Assembly (NCBI GenBank): GCA_002238765.1
Contig: MPMZ01000015.1
Location: 1 to 53,861 of the forward strand
DNA length: 53,861 bases
From: Nitrospira sp. bin75
GTDB lineage: Bacteria; Nitrospirota; Nitrospiria; Nitrospirales; UBA8639
Direction of reading: 5' to 3'
How positions within the stretch are numbered: the stretch's first letter is position 1; each line of letters starts with the position of its first letter. This document shows, one piece after another, positions 12,666-21,927 of this stretch. The notes under the pieces are model-generated. The model did not search any database, had not been told where the DNA came from, and saw nothing but the letters and a program-made list of their open reading frames with translations. Position numbers and translations under genes: made by a program.

Positions 12666-13631
12666 TTAGAACCGCCGCTTGAACCCGACCGTGATCGCCC
12701 AGTACTCGATGTTGTCCATCTTGACCCGGTCCACGAAAGGCGTGACCCCGTCTACATGTACCGGTTCGTGGCTACGGATCTGGTCGTATGCCGCACGGTC
12801 GCTGAAATCGTCGAACTGGGCCCAGCGTGCCTTGATGCCGACGAAAGTCTGATCGGTCAGGGCGTAGTCCACGCCGGCCAGCAACTGAAACCCGAACAGC
12901 GTGTCGGACAGTTCCGTGTCCATGGAGCTCAGGGTGCCGGCGGCGCTCTCCCGCCATTCGAGCCACGAATCCTCATCCCAGCCGTATGCGCGTTGCGCCG
13001 CCGGGACGTCTGGGGCTACCTCCAGATAACCCTCGTCCACGGTCTTTCGCAGGAGCCGGCGCTTGTACTGCATCTTGGTCCGTGCCCATCCGGCACCGAT
13101 GCCGACGTATGGCGTCCATCGGGATTCCAAGGCAAAGTCGTAGAACAGGTTGGCGAAATATTGCCGGATGCGGAAGTCCGAGATCCATTCGTAGGGCGGG
13201 GCGGTCTCGCTCCATTCTCGATCCTTGCTGGCGAGACCCGGGTGGGTCGAGGCGGTGATGATGGGATAGCTGGCCGAGTCGGGTTCGACGTGCATGAATT
13301 CCAGTTCGAATCGGAACCGGTCTCGGACGTAGCCCGCGTGCAGGCCAGCGGCCAGGCCGCTGCCCGCGTCGAACCGGGAATTCCATTTCCCTTGGGGGTC
13401 CACGATTCCGCAGGCGGGGTCATTGGCGATCGCCCCGGATGGGCGGGTTGCGTCGCTGTACATCTGGACATCGCAACGTGTCGGATTGCTTCGCCCGCTG
13501 ACGATGGAATCCAGCGTGCGGGAGTCGGCCAGGCCAAGATCCGCGCCGACATAGAAGTCGGCGTGCGCGGCGGCCAGAATGTTCATGCCGAGCATGAAGA
13601 CGCACAGGCGAAATGGGGTTGCGTGGGGCAT
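12666..13631 (-). CDS. Outer-membrane beta-barrel protein
   Basis: A 321-residue protein with a cleavable signal peptide (hydrophobic residues ~8-22, cleavage likely near AAHA-DF), then alternating strands such as FYVGADLGLAD, RFRFELEFMHVE and TPYVGIGAGWART, and a C-terminal Phe, the pattern for BAM-inserted barrels. It resembles OmpA-like or P44/Msp-type surface proteins in general shape only; I assign no transport function. Two Cys (in RCDVQ and ACGIV) may form an external-loop disulfide. A TATAAT box on the minus strand 35 bases upstream (13671-13666) supports this start. Confidence 0.75.
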   Translation of the reverse strand: MPHATPFRLCVFMLGMNILAAAHADFYVGADLGLADSRTLDSIVSGRSNPTRCDVQMYSDATRPSGAIANDPACGIVDPQGKWNSRFDAGSGLAAGLHAGYVRDRFRFELEFMHVEPDSASYPIITASTHPGLASKDREWSETAPPYEWISDFRIRQYFANLFYDFALESRWTPYVGIGAGWARTKMQYKRRLLRKTVDEGYLEVAPDVPAAQRAYGWDEDSWLEWRESAAGTLSSMDTELSDTLFGFQLLAGVDYALTDQTFVGIKARWAQFDDFSDRAAYDQIRSHEPVHVDGVTPFVDRVKMDNIEYWAITVGFKRRF

Positions 13632-13665
13632 TTTTTTGGGTGTTTTCGGGTGGCGGATACCCGCT

Positions 13666-13671
13666 ATTATA
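13666..13671 (-). promoter_or_regulatory. -10 box (TATAAT) for the barrel protein gene
   Basis: The plus strand reads ATTATA, a perfect TATAAT on the minus strand, about 35 bases upstream of the ATG at 13631. The -35 region is not clear. Confidence 0.5.
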
Positions 13672-13796
13672 GGGCAGGGTGGCGGATTCCTTAAGTTAAA
13701 AATCCCTATGAAACAATAACCTATGAGCCTTGCCGAATGCGGTAGAATAGTTTTCCAGAAACCCCGAATAACGAATCATAACTAGGGGTTGATTGT

Positions 13797-15707
13797 ATGG
13801 AGGGAGTCCTCGAAATCAGAGACGGGTGCAATACTCCGGAGCAACTGCTCCGGAGCCTCGCGTTCGCCCGCTACCTGAAAATCTACAAGGAAGAGTTCCT
13901 CGCGGACCTTCTGCATCGCGATCATAATCTCGACGAAGCTCAGCACAAGGCAGACTTGATCCGCAGCATCACGCTGCGGGATATCAGCACCATCCTGGAC
14001 TCCAATCACTTCGATCCCGAAGAGTTGGAGCATGCGCGCGCGGTTGTCAAGTTCCTGGACGGCGGCTTCCATCATTTCCGCAACGCGAGTTACTCGCGCC
14101 TGGTCCGCCTGCAGAACGAAGTGGTCAGTTCCGGTACGGAGAGTCAGAGCACGATCAAGGACAAGGTCACGGAGAAAGCCGCCGAGTTGAACGACTTGAT
14201 CCTGGAGACGCGCCGCCGGCTGCTGTCGCAGGTCGGGCTGGGCTACGGAGTGCGCCGTACGCCGGGAATGGACGCCTCGCCGAACGTGACGGCCGGGGAG
14301 ATTTCCGGACACTACTGCAACATTCCTGCGCCCTATAGCATCCTGTGCCATGTGCCCCTGACCATGGCGGCGGACATCCGCACGGGAGTGGATTACCGCA
14401 CGCCAGCCAACCGGCGTGCTTATCCGTTCTTTCAACTGGACCACAACCCGCTGCACATCGAGGACTTCGACCCGGAGGTCTGGGTGTCGGTCCCGCTACG
14501 GGTCGGGCGCTGGCTGATCATCGCCTACATCCACAAGTCGCGCGGCTGCATCGAGATGGAGCCGGGCCTGCTGAACCTGTTCCCTTTCGCCGACGTCGAG
14601 CAGACCTTCCCGGCGACGCGCCCCGACGGCCTGTTCTTCTTCGGAGATCCGAACGGGAAGTTCGGCGAGGATCTTGGCTATTACTGGGACGAGGAGAACC
14701 AGCTGCTGATCGGCTTGGTGCCGGAACACGACGAATACAAGTATTTCGGCTACTGCAAGAAGCCCATCCTGACCCTGCACAACGTGCTCGCGATCCGCGC
14801 CGGCGATGTTCCGCTGCACTGCGGCTGCACCCGCTATATCGTGGGCTTCGAGGGCGACGAGCCGTACATTTCGGAGATGCTGATCAAGGCGGACGACATG
14901 GGCCGGGCCGTGCTGGAACGTGCCAACGGCTCGGCGTTCCGCCGGCCGATCTTCTACGGCACCGAAATCGGCGCCTTCGCTTGCCTGGACGGTTTCAGCG
15001 AGCAGGCGAAGCTGGCCATGGAGGGCCGGGAGGTCGGCTACAACAACCACATGGGCTCGAACGCGCGGCAGGTCGTGCCGGTGGCCGAGGAGTCCGAAGT
15101 GGCGCTGGGCAGTAACCTGGACGTGCTGCTGTACCTGAACAACTTCGACATCAAGGAAGAAGGCGAGTCCTGTATCGACACGGAGATTCCGGTTCCCGAG
15201 GCCATCGAACATTTCCGCAAGGGTGAACGGGTCGCCGCGGGCAGCACCCAGACGCATCGGGGCAAGAAAGAGGCCAGCTACTGGGCCAATCCGTTCCCGA
15301 CGCTGATGAGCAACGACGGCGATGTGCTGCACCCCGACCTCTACGAACAGTTCAGCGAAACCGAAGCTTCTTTCATGAAGGATATCGAAGCACTGGTGGA
15401 GCGCAAGGAAATGTATCTCGGCGTTGCGTACAGCCAGTTGATGGCGGGGGTGTACGAGAAAGTCGAAGACGAAGACGTCACGCGTTGCGGCTTCAACGAC
15501 CGCGAGGAGATCGAACAGGTTGCGCCGGAGCGCCTGGCGCACGAACTGATCCAGATGGTCAAACAGATTGCAGTGAAGAAACGTGAGCGGCTGAACGGCG
15601 ATGCCCGGGAAGTCGATGTCACGGTGGCGCTGGTCGGCGACAGCCGCACCGGCAAGTCGGAGACCGGAGAGAAACTGGAAGGCGTCCTTGGATTGACGCT
15701 GGTTTGA
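13797..15707 (+). CDS. Unassigned 636-residue protein ending in a HprK/PEPCK-like P-loop
   Basis: I do not recognise the family. The protein starts with a helical region (residues ~1-150), then a mixed domain with IPAPYSILCHVPLTMAADI and a segment LTLHNVLAIRAGDVPLHCGC. The last ~25 residues hold a clear Walker A, VALVGDSRTGKSETGEKL, similar in form to the GxSGxGKSE loop of HPr kinase and PEP carboxykinase-like proteins. The chain ends about ten residues after this loop, too early for a folded P-loop domain, and the AT-rich island starts just downstream. I infer that the 3' part may have been lost at the island junction; a complete protein with an unusual tail is the alternative. The ATG at 13797 follows a GGGGTTG stretch. 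Confidence 0.55.
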   Translation: MEGVLEIRDGCNTPEQLLRSLAFARYLKIYKEEFLADLLHRDHNLDEAQHKADLIRSITLRDISTILDSNHFDPEELEHARAVVKFLDGGFHHFRNASYSRLVRLQNEVVSSGTESQSTIKDKVTEKAAELNDLILETRRRLLSQVGLGYGVRRTPGMDASPNVTAGEISGHYCNIPAPYSILCHVPLTMAADIRTGVDYRTPANRRAYPFFQLDHNPLHIEDFDPEVWVSVPLRVGRWLIIAYIHKSRGCIEMEPGLLNLFPFADVEQTFPATRPDGLFFFGDPNGKFGEDLGYYWDEENQLLIGLVPEHDEYKYFGYCKKPILTLHNVLAIRAGDVPLHCGCTRYIVGFEGDEPYISEMLIKADDMGRAVLERANGSAFRRPIFYGTEIGAFACLDGFSEQAKLAMEGREVGYNNHMGSNARQVVPVAEESEVALGSNLDVLLYLNNFDIKEEGESCIDTEIPVPEAIEHFRKGERVAAGSTQTHRGKKEASYWANPFPTLMSNDGDVLHPDLYEQFSETEASFMKDIEALVERKEMYLGVAYSQLMAGVYEKVEDEDVTRCGFNDREEIEQVAPERLAHELIQMVKQIAVKKRERLNGDAREVDVTVALVGDSRTGKSETGEKLEGVLGLTLV

Positions 15708-15751
15708 TTCCCCCCTAAACCTGTTTTGCTTGGTTGGGCGGTGCCAGAGGC

Positions 15752-15766
15752 CGTAAAATATTTACG
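15752..15766. repeat. Short palindrome downstream of the island operon
   Basis: CGTAAA (15752-15757) and TTTACG (15761-15766) are exact inverted repeats around ATA, about 60 bases past the end of the operon. They could be a weak transcription stop or a regulator site; no T-run follows in either direction. Confidence 0.35.
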
Positions 15767-15826
15767 TATGGTCTGGCGTCTTATTTAGTAATCAAAAGTC
15801 CAAAGTCCGTAAAGTAATATCTTTCT

Positions 15827-17308
15827 CTATTTGGCATTGACTAAAATTGACTCGATTATTTTTTTCGCTGCTTGTGGCGATGACGAAATCTCGGAGATAA
15901 TTTTGAAGATATTTTTGTATGTTGATATCTCAGATGAATCAATTCCGCGAAAAGCAGATTGTTTCTGCCTCACTTTGATGTGAGAAAATTTGTCTACCAG
16001 CAAATTTAATCTCTTAATGTCTTCCGCACACATTTTCTGACATCTCTCTGTTTTCCTAAAATCACAAATTTCAACCATCCTTTCTTTCGCTAACTGTCTA
16101 GCAACTTTCGTGGATAAATATCCAGACGACAGGAGATCATAAAACTCTTCTAAATCCTTCAAAAAGGCTTGTGTACGTCGAAAGTGATTACGTACCCCTG
16201 ACGCAATCCTGCATTGTCTTTCTAGCTTTCGGCATACTGCTCCAAGATGATTTTCAAGATTCCGAACATGTGGGCTTGGCTCAAAATAATCACGTTTACC
16301 ATTTGGCACTATTCGAGTATCTAATATGTGGATTTCTGCTACACACCAACGATTAAAGCGACTTTCAGAAAAGAGGTGATCAAATATAGTCGCATCGCCT
16401 ATCTGAATGTTACCTATCCGTGCCCGCAGACATTTTTCTTTAGACTTTTTAGAAAGTGCGCCTAGATATGAAGAATGGGCAACCCAACCAATTGCAGCGA
16501 AACCATTATTATCCAGTGTAGGGACCATAATTTTCTCGAAACTTACATATCTATCTTGCTGGTCATTAGGAAGACGCACTACATTGTCATATGGCCGGGT
16601 AATTTTTTCTTTTTCTCCGTTCAGATAAATGCTAAGTGTCAGAGGTTTAGGGTACCCTTTAAACAGGTGTGAAAGATCATCTAGATATGGAAAGGTTTCT
16701 TTAAATTGAACAGGGCAAATTTCTCCAATGTAGTCTCGAACAATATCTCGATTCAGTATGGACGAGGCCGCATATCTCGATATCCCCTCTACCTGAACCT
16801 CAAAAAAGTTTTCAGGGTAGTTGTCTCCTTTCAATTGATCAACGGTCACACACTCAAGAATCGCTTTCCTTATCGATAAATTTTTGTCAATGCTTTTTCG
16901 CAATTGCTCGCCATTCCATACTACTCTCATAATGGTAGATTCAGCTCCACAACGTGTGAGGAACGTTACTGAACTGCCAAATGCTAAACCTGATAGGCGC
17001 CCAACTCCTCTAAATCCTCTGTTGCATTTGAGGTCCTTTTGGCTCATCGCGAGAGGAATTAACTCTCGCTTAGCTTGTGAGGGCGATAGCCCTGGGCCAT
17101 TGTCTCTAATTTTTAGACATAACTCGCTTGGGTCAATTTCGATTTCAATTGACCCACTCTCTGGCTTATTTGATGTAGCAATAGCATCAGCTGCATTTTG
17201 GATATATTCGCGATAAATCACCAAGGGGTCTGTGTACATACCCCGAGTAACTAGGCCAAGTATATCCCCACCAACGAGCCCTCTGATGTCGTCGTTGCTG
17301 AAGGTCAT
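15827..17308 (-). CDS. GHKL (Hsp90-like) ATPase of the island operon
   Basis: A 493-residue protein with an N-terminal Bergerat-fold ATPase: N-box EYIQNAADA (residues 34-42, E34 and N38), G1 box DNGPG (69-73) and G2 box GFRGVGR (98-104), as in Hsp90, MutL and MORC proteins. The second half, with FEPSPHVRNLENHL, is not assignable and lacks the MutL and HtpG C-terminal features. It is the last gene of the operon, 18 bases after the radical SAM gene. Dimeric GHKL ATPases often act as ATP-driven clamps or switches; a role in gating the helicase or nuclease is my inference. Confidence 0.8.
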   Translation of the reverse strand: MTFSNDDIRGLVGGDILGLVTRGMYTDPLVIYREYIQNAADAIATSNKPESGSIEIEIDPSELCLKIRDNGPGLSPSQAKRELIPLAMSQKDLKCNRGFRGVGRLSGLAFGSSVTFLTRCGAESTIMRVVWNGEQLRKSIDKNLSIRKAILECVTVDQLKGDNYPENFFEVQVEGISRYAASSILNRDIVRDYIGEICPVQFKETFPYLDDLSHLFKGYPKPLTLSIYLNGEKEKITRPYDNVVRLPNDQQDRYVSFEKIMVPTLDNNGFAAIGWVAHSSYLGALSKKSKEKCLRARIGNIQIGDATIFDHLFSESRFNRWCVAEIHILDTRIVPNGKRDYFEPSPHVRNLENHLGAVCRKLERQCRIASGVRNHFRRTQAFLKDLEEFYDLLSSGYLSTKVARQLAKERMVEICDFRKTERCQKMCAEDIKRLNLLVDKFSHIKVRQKQSAFRGIDSSEISTYKNIFKIISEISSSPQAAKKIIESILVNAK

Positions 17309-17326
17309 CGGATGCCATCCGTTGTT

Positions 17327-19000
17327 TTATGCTGACTTGGCGACGGAAGCTATGCCTTCTGGTTCTTGGCACTCTCCGGCGTCTCCTTCTTGATCATATA
17401 ATCCGGAATCTTCTACGATTTCTTCCTCGTTAGGTAAGATTGGGTCTGTGTTAAGAGAAGAGAATATAGGAAGAATTTTAGAATCAGGGACTTTATCTAC
17501 TTTTGTCTTGGTGTCCAAAGTATGAAACGAAATTACTTCTCGTACTAAAGCATCAACACCACGTGTGTTTGCGATTCTGTTGTAATACTCTCTACGTGTT
17601 TTTTCGCCACCAATAGGTGTGGCCAAGTGTTCCAATAATTCTGCTTCTTGCCCTTTGGTCATTTTTCTCCGAAGTGTTTCATATTCATCACGAATACTGC
17701 TACTTGGACCCACTCCATAGTCCCTGTCGTTTTCATAGTATGTGCGGTGGAAGATGAAGCCATGAGGGTAGCTCAATAACCTCATAAATGCGTCTTTGTC
17801 TTCACCATATGCACGGTTGAAAAATGCTGCGCTTCCACTTACCACACCATGAGTGGCCTGTAACATGATTTGAAAAGTTCGAAGATAGTAACGATTCCAG
17901 TGTTCACCTACATGACTTCTATCTTTAAGAGTCACTGGCTGATATCTCATGGGGAACGACCATATTCGAACTCCAATTTCTTCATTCAACGCAATATTTA
18001 ATTTCATTCTGGTGTATAGGTCTACAGGCGTGTCCTTGAAGTTGTACAGCATGTAATTCGAAAGCGATGTAATACCATTATCCGCTGCCATACGCACGGA
18101 TGTTTCGTATACTTTGCGGACGCCAATGTGATCAAAAGCAATGCGCAAGGGGCTAATACAAATAGTAGACATTTCTTTCAGATACATTGGTGATTTAGCT
18201 AGTATCCGGGCATCCACTCCCTGATTGAAGTCGACACGACGCTTGGTTTGTTTTCCGTCGCGCTCAAGAGTGGCACCAGGTTTAAATCCGAGATCACGAA
18301 TTTCCGCTATAACCTCTTTGTAGCGCGCGGAGGCAGTTACGTTGTTGTCCATCAAGATTAGGTCTTTTTTAACACCATGATTTTCAGCGATTCCCGAGAC
18401 TAGATTAGATAATGGAGGCATTTCCCTTTGGGCTCCTTCCAGTTTTGGCACGCCACAAAAATGACACTTTCGAATACATCCCCTAGACGCGTACCCAAAA
18501 TATGCGTCATGGACAGGGTAAATATAGTCGGTGTGCTCAAGAATTGTGTAATCAGGAACACGTGTTTCAATAGATTCTCCCACGAGGTCGTCTGCACCAA
18601 GATAGCCATCTTCCGACGACAATCGCAATGCGGATGCAGGCGGTCCATCGAGCAGGCCAGCGATGAATCTCACGCCGGTCCATCTAGTTTCTCGAACAAA
18701 CTCATCATGCATTAGAGACGCAGCAATGCCACCTACAAAAACACGTTCCGGTTGATTTCCTGCTACTTGGATAGCAAAATCAATGGCACGGGCAATTCTT
18801 TTCCACTCAAAACTAAAAAGCGTTGTAACGTAAACTCGGTCCCATGCCTGAAGCAAAATCGATGCTGGCTTTCCAAAATCTTTATAGAATTTTACAGAAT
18901 CTCCCCGGTCTCTATGGTAAGACGCAAGTTTCATCAATCCTAGGGGCGGATATTTATTTCGATAACCTGGTTCTATCAGGAGTATGTTGCTTTTAATCAT
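17327..19000 (-). CDS. Radical SAM protein with N-terminal B12-binding-like domain
   Basis: A 557-residue protein. The N-terminus (NILLIEPGYRNKYPPLG) has the look of the Rossmann-like domain that precedes radical SAM barrels in cobalamin-type enzymes, but I see no DxHxxG cobalamin-ligand motif. The radical SAM cluster motif CX3CX2C is at C175, C179 and C182 (RGCIRKCHFCG). The C-terminal ~250 residues are unassigned, with an acidic tail. It should use a 4Fe-4S cluster to cleave S-adenosylmethionine and generate a radical. The substrate is unknown; association with helicase, nuclease and ParB-like genes suggests DNA or a nucleotide, which is inference. It overlaps the preceding ParB-like gene by eight bases. 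Confidence 0.85.
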   Translation of the reverse strand: MIKSNILLIEPGYRNKYPPLGLMKLASYHRDRGDSVKFYKDFGKPASILLQAWDRVYVTTLFSFEWKRIARAIDFAIQVAGNQPERVFVGGIAASLMHDEFVRETRWTGVRFIAGLLDGPPASALRLSSEDGYLGADDLVGESIETRVPDYTILEHTDYIYPVHDAYFGYASRGCIRKCHFCGVPKLEGAQREMPPLSNLVSGIAENHGVKKDLILMDNNVTASARYKEVIAEIRDLGFKPGATLERDGKQTKRRVDFNQGVDARILAKSPMYLKEMSTICISPLRIAFDHIGVRKVYETSVRMAADNGITSLSNYMLYNFKDTPVDLYTRMKLNIALNEEIGVRIWSFPMRYQPVTLKDRSHVGEHWNRYYLRTFQIMLQATHGVVSGSAAFFNRAYGEDKDAFMRLLSYPHGFIFHRTYYENDRDYGVGPSSSIRDEYETLRRKMTKGQEAELLEHLATPIGGEKTRREYYNRIANTRGVDALVREVISFHTLDTKTKVDKVPDSKILPIFSSLNTDPILPNEEEIVEDSGLYDQEGDAGECQEPEGIASVAKSA

Positions 19001-20027
19001 TTCCGCTATCGGTCTTTTCCGCTTTTTCGACTATTTTTGTGATTCTGTCGACCTTTCGTTTTAGTTGGCGGACAGCTTGTTTAAAAGCATTAAAGTCATT
19101 TTTGCCTAGATTGAGCACCTCGGGACTTGAAACGTCATCAAGCAGTTTAGAAGCTTGTAGTACTTTTTCTTTTTCTTGACTGATTTTGGCTCGTTGGTAT
19201 GCATCTTCTAGGCTAATCTCCCCTTTAACATATTGCTTCAACACTTTTTTCTTATTTAAAACAACTGGGAGTTGTTTTCTCATTACTTGAGCGGTAAACT
19301 CGTTTTCGTTTTCATCTTTACCTAACTGTTTTATTTTCTCCAAAATAAAAGACTCTAATTGGGCGTCTTCTTGCAGCCCATTCGCAATTGGTTTTGCTCT
19401 AGCCAACACATCGTAATAGCTAAAATGGCTTCGCTCACTGTCGCTGTTGTCCCTCATCATGCGAATTACATTTACGCGAGTTTTAACCGTCGCTGGGGAT
19501 TCCCCGAACAAGTTTGCAATTTTATCCACTGTCCACCCGGCATCGTGTCGCACGTAGGCAAAGTTGGCCTTTTCGTAGGCTGACCACTTTGTTTTTCCTT
19601 TGACATGAATTTGATTTAAGAAAGCGGCCTGTTGGTCTTCGGATAAACGTGCCACTATCTGACATGGTATCAATTCAAAGTCTCCTTCTATATCTTCCCC
19701 TTTTGATTGCCGTGTATTCAGCATTCGGTACACTGCTAGCCTAGAATTCCCTTCTATAACCTCCATCGTGTCGTGGCGAACCAATATTGGTTCTATGAGA
19801 CCTTGGTGCCGTTTAATTTCGGGGTAGAGATTCTTGACGCTCGCCTCTTTCGCAAGCTTGTCAAATATTCGTTGTTGTTGGTCTGTGTCAGGAAGATTAT
19901 CGAATCCTGGTATCGAGTGTGTACAGGCGTATACTCTTGGGTTGTCCTTTAGGAATTTAAGATCATATATGTCCAAATAGTCGGAACTGACCGCTATCGT
20001 TTCTCCCAAAATTTTCATGTCCATCAT
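18993..20027 (-). CDS. ParB/Spo0J-like protein, second of the operon
   Basis: A 344-residue protein with a ParB N-terminal-type domain: VIEGNSRLAVYRML (residues ~90-103) stands where ParB has its GERR-type nucleotide-binding motif. A helix-turn-helix-like segment DKIANLFGESPATVKTRV follows, then a Lys/Glu-rich coiled tail. Just after the core it has HVKGKTKWSAYEKA, a motif also present in the other ParB-like protein of the operon (HLVGPRDWPAYEKA), so the two are likely paralogues. It lies 17 bases after the helicase stop. It is not accompanied by ParA, so partitioning is unlikely; DNA-site recognition or NTP-dependent loading is inferred. Confidence 0.8.
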   Translation of the reverse strand: MMDMKILGETIAVSSDYLDIYDLKFLKDNPRVYACTHSIPGFDNLPDTDQQQRIFDKLAKEASVKNLYPEIKRHQGLIEPILVRHDTMEVIEGNSRLAVYRMLNTRQSKGEDIEGDFELIPCQIVARLSEDQQAAFLNQIHVKGKTKWSAYEKANFAYVRHDAGWTVDKIANLFGESPATVKTRVNVIRMMRDNSDSERSHFSYYDVLARAKPIANGLQEDAQLESFILEKIKQLGKDENENEFTAQVMRKQLPVVLNKKKVLKQYVKGEISLEDAYQRAKISQEKEKVLQASKLLDDVSSPEVLNLGKNDFNAFKQAVRQLKRKVDRITKIVEKAEKTDSGND

Positions 20028-20044
20028 AATGCTATTTCGTCGTT

Positions 20045-21505
20045 TCAGTTTCTAGGAGAAAGTATCTGCGCTAATGCTCCAGACAGGTCATAGTCATAGT
20101 CTGAAGAAAATTTTTTGCAGGATATGTCGCCTTGTGTCATTTGTGCTGCTTGAAACTTCGCGTTTAGAAGTATATCGACCCACTCGTCTATTGTTGCCTT
20201 AGCGATTAAGTTGTGCACAAAACATTCCTCAGTCTGCGATATTCGGTGGATGCGGTCTTGGGCTTGTAGGTAGTCATCAAGGCTAAACCCACGGTCGAAA
20301 AATATAGCATGATTGGCTACTGTTAAAGTCAACCCTTCTTTAGCAGCACCAGGTGTGGCCACCAAAATTCGGCAATTCATATCTACTTTGAATTTCCTGA
20401 TAGATTCGTTCCTGTCCGCGATGGACATTGAGCCATGCACTTTTTGTGGCCCATGTTGCAACAATTTTTCTGCTAGCCACTCAACGTTATCAATAAATCC
20501 AGTCCATATGATAATTTTGTTTGACCGCAAGTCGATGTCTGTAATTAATTTAATTAGCGCGTGATATTTTCCAGGCAATTCGTCGTATGCTTCATCTACA
20601 AGGATTGGATTTGAAGCGCATTGAACTAAACGCAACAAGCGTTTCAAAACATCTTCCGCGTCGTCAATTGTATGATTGCCCTCGCGCTGCACTTCATAGG
20701 CCATTTGTTTCCTGTATGCGGTATAAATGGCCAATTGGCGTGGCGTCATATCTACATAGTGAGTGAGAATAGTTTTGTTTGGTAGCTCTAGACCTGATGT
20801 ACGTTTTGTTTTACGGATTGAGAAAAGCCTAATACTCTCCATTACATTAGATAATTGCTTTCCATACTTTGATGCTGATGCAGGGTTAGAAGGCAAGTCA
20901 TAAGAATTTTTAAAATCGGTGAATTCATGTCCTAGTGCCTCCCCAAAGTCAAGGAACTTAATTTGAGACCATATGTCGTAGGGGCGATTAGCTACGGGCG
21001 TTCCGGTCATGATTATGCGGCGCGTAAATTTTTCTGCCAAGGTATGCAAACTACGTGCAAGTTGTGACTCTGGGTTTTTGATTTTTTGGCTTTCGTCCAA
21101 GACTGCTCCAGTGCGACAAGAATCGAGAAACTTATGCATAAGGTCTAGATTCGTTGAGACAACTTCGTAGTTCATAATGTAAATTAGAACGGGAGAGTTT
21201 AAGGCAATGCTATTTGCATGGCGATTTTCTGACAAGACTCTAGGGGTGACGTGTGAGTGAATTGCTAATTCTTCCACCCAATTCTGGACTAGTATTTTTT
21301 TGGTGATAACAAAAACGGTATCGACAATATCCTTTTGTAGCCAAAGCAGCATTAAATCAACTGCGATTTTAGTTTTCCCCAGTCCTTGCTCATGGAAAAT
21401 GGCAGCGTAGGGCATGGACTGTATTGCCCTGACAGCATCTAACTGATACGGATATGCTTCGTGCTTCGCACTCAGCGCGGGTGGCTTTCTTAGTACAAGT
21501 CCCAT
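20045..21505 (-). CDS. SNF2-type SF2 helicase/translocase
   Basis: A 486-residue protein with both RecA-like lobes: Q-motif-like YPYQLDAV, Walker A HEQGLGKTKIA (GLGKT at 41-45), motif II DESQ (137-140, a DEAH variant typical of SNF2 proteins), motif III MTGTPVANRPYDIW, then RILVATPGAAKEGLTL and motif VI QAQDRIHRISQ. These fit compact SNF2 translocases, which move on double-stranded DNA. It has no nuclease domain of its own; the nuclease gene just upstream overlaps it by 16 bases, and the two may work as a unit. Confidence 0.9.
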   Translation of the reverse strand: MGLVLRKPPALSAKHEAYPYQLDAVRAIQSMPYAAIFHEQGLGKTKIAVDLMLLWLQKDIVDTVFVITKKILVQNWVEELAIHSHVTPRVLSENRHANSIALNSPVLIYIMNYEVVSTNLDLMHKFLDSCRTGAVLDESQKIKNPESQLARSLHTLAEKFTRRIIMTGTPVANRPYDIWSQIKFLDFGEALGHEFTDFKNSYDLPSNPASASKYGKQLSNVMESIRLFSIRKTKRTSGLELPNKTILTHYVDMTPRQLAIYTAYRKQMAYEVQREGNHTIDDAEDVLKRLLRLVQCASNPILVDEAYDELPGKYHALIKLITDIDLRSNKIIIWTGFIDNVEWLAEKLLQHGPQKVHGSMSIADRNESIRKFKVDMNCRILVATPGAAKEGLTLTVANHAIFFDRGFSLDDYLQAQDRIHRISQTEECFVHNLIAKATIDEWVDILLNAKFQAAQMTQGDISCKKFSSDYDYDLSGALAQILSPRN

Positions 21506-21927
21506 GTTACTTGGTGAGAATCTAAGAGCCAGAGATCAAGGGTGTCGAAAACCATAATATTTGTCTTGAACACTCGTGTTTTTTTACATATAAACCGAAG
21601 AACAGTCTTAGCATGATCGGCATTTTGTCCGGTTGCCGCTAAGACCAGCACACCGTTCTCTCTTTTTTCAAGATAGTTAATAAATGACACAATTTGCTCA
21701 TGGGTGTGTTGGTAGTCAAGATCGTCCGTTTTGGCCTCAGCGATGATAACTGACCCATTGGATTCTCTGCGGACATATATATCCGGGCGAAATCCGTTGA
21801 TTAGCGGTGGCACTTCATCACCAGGAGCATCCTGAACGTCGGTCAGGACACGTATTTGCGGGTCTAGGCTTTTGAGCTTTTCAGCAACCTGCAAAACCAA
21901 GTTTCTATGTAATTCACTCTGAGACAT
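21490..21927 (-). CDS. PD-(D/E)XK-type nuclease
   Basis: A 145-residue protein with the core of a restriction-endonuclease-like fold: N-terminal helix with a Glu, FRPDIYV (P48, D49), then IIAEAKT (E64, K66), and the helix THEQIVSFINYL. D49, E64 and K66 fit the PD...ExK metal site, so it should cleave DNA. It overlaps the first ParB-like gene by 14 bases and the helicase by 16. Its small size, with no recognition domain, suggests that partners supply target choice. A Holliday-junction or archaeal-type resolvase-like role is possible but less likely. Confidence 0.7.
   Translation of the reverse strand: MSQSELHRNLVLQVAEKLKSLDPQIRVLTDVQDAPGDEVPPLINGFRPDIYVRRESNGSVIIAEAKTDDLDYQHTHEQIVSFINYLEKRENGVLVLAATGQNADHAKTVLRFICKKTRVFKTNIMVFDTLDLWLLDSHQVTWDLY

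Noticed and set aside
18993-20027. Plasmid partition (ParAB) locus
   Set aside because: No ParA ATPase or parS-like repeats nearby; the ParB-like proteins are embedded in a helicase/nuclease operon.
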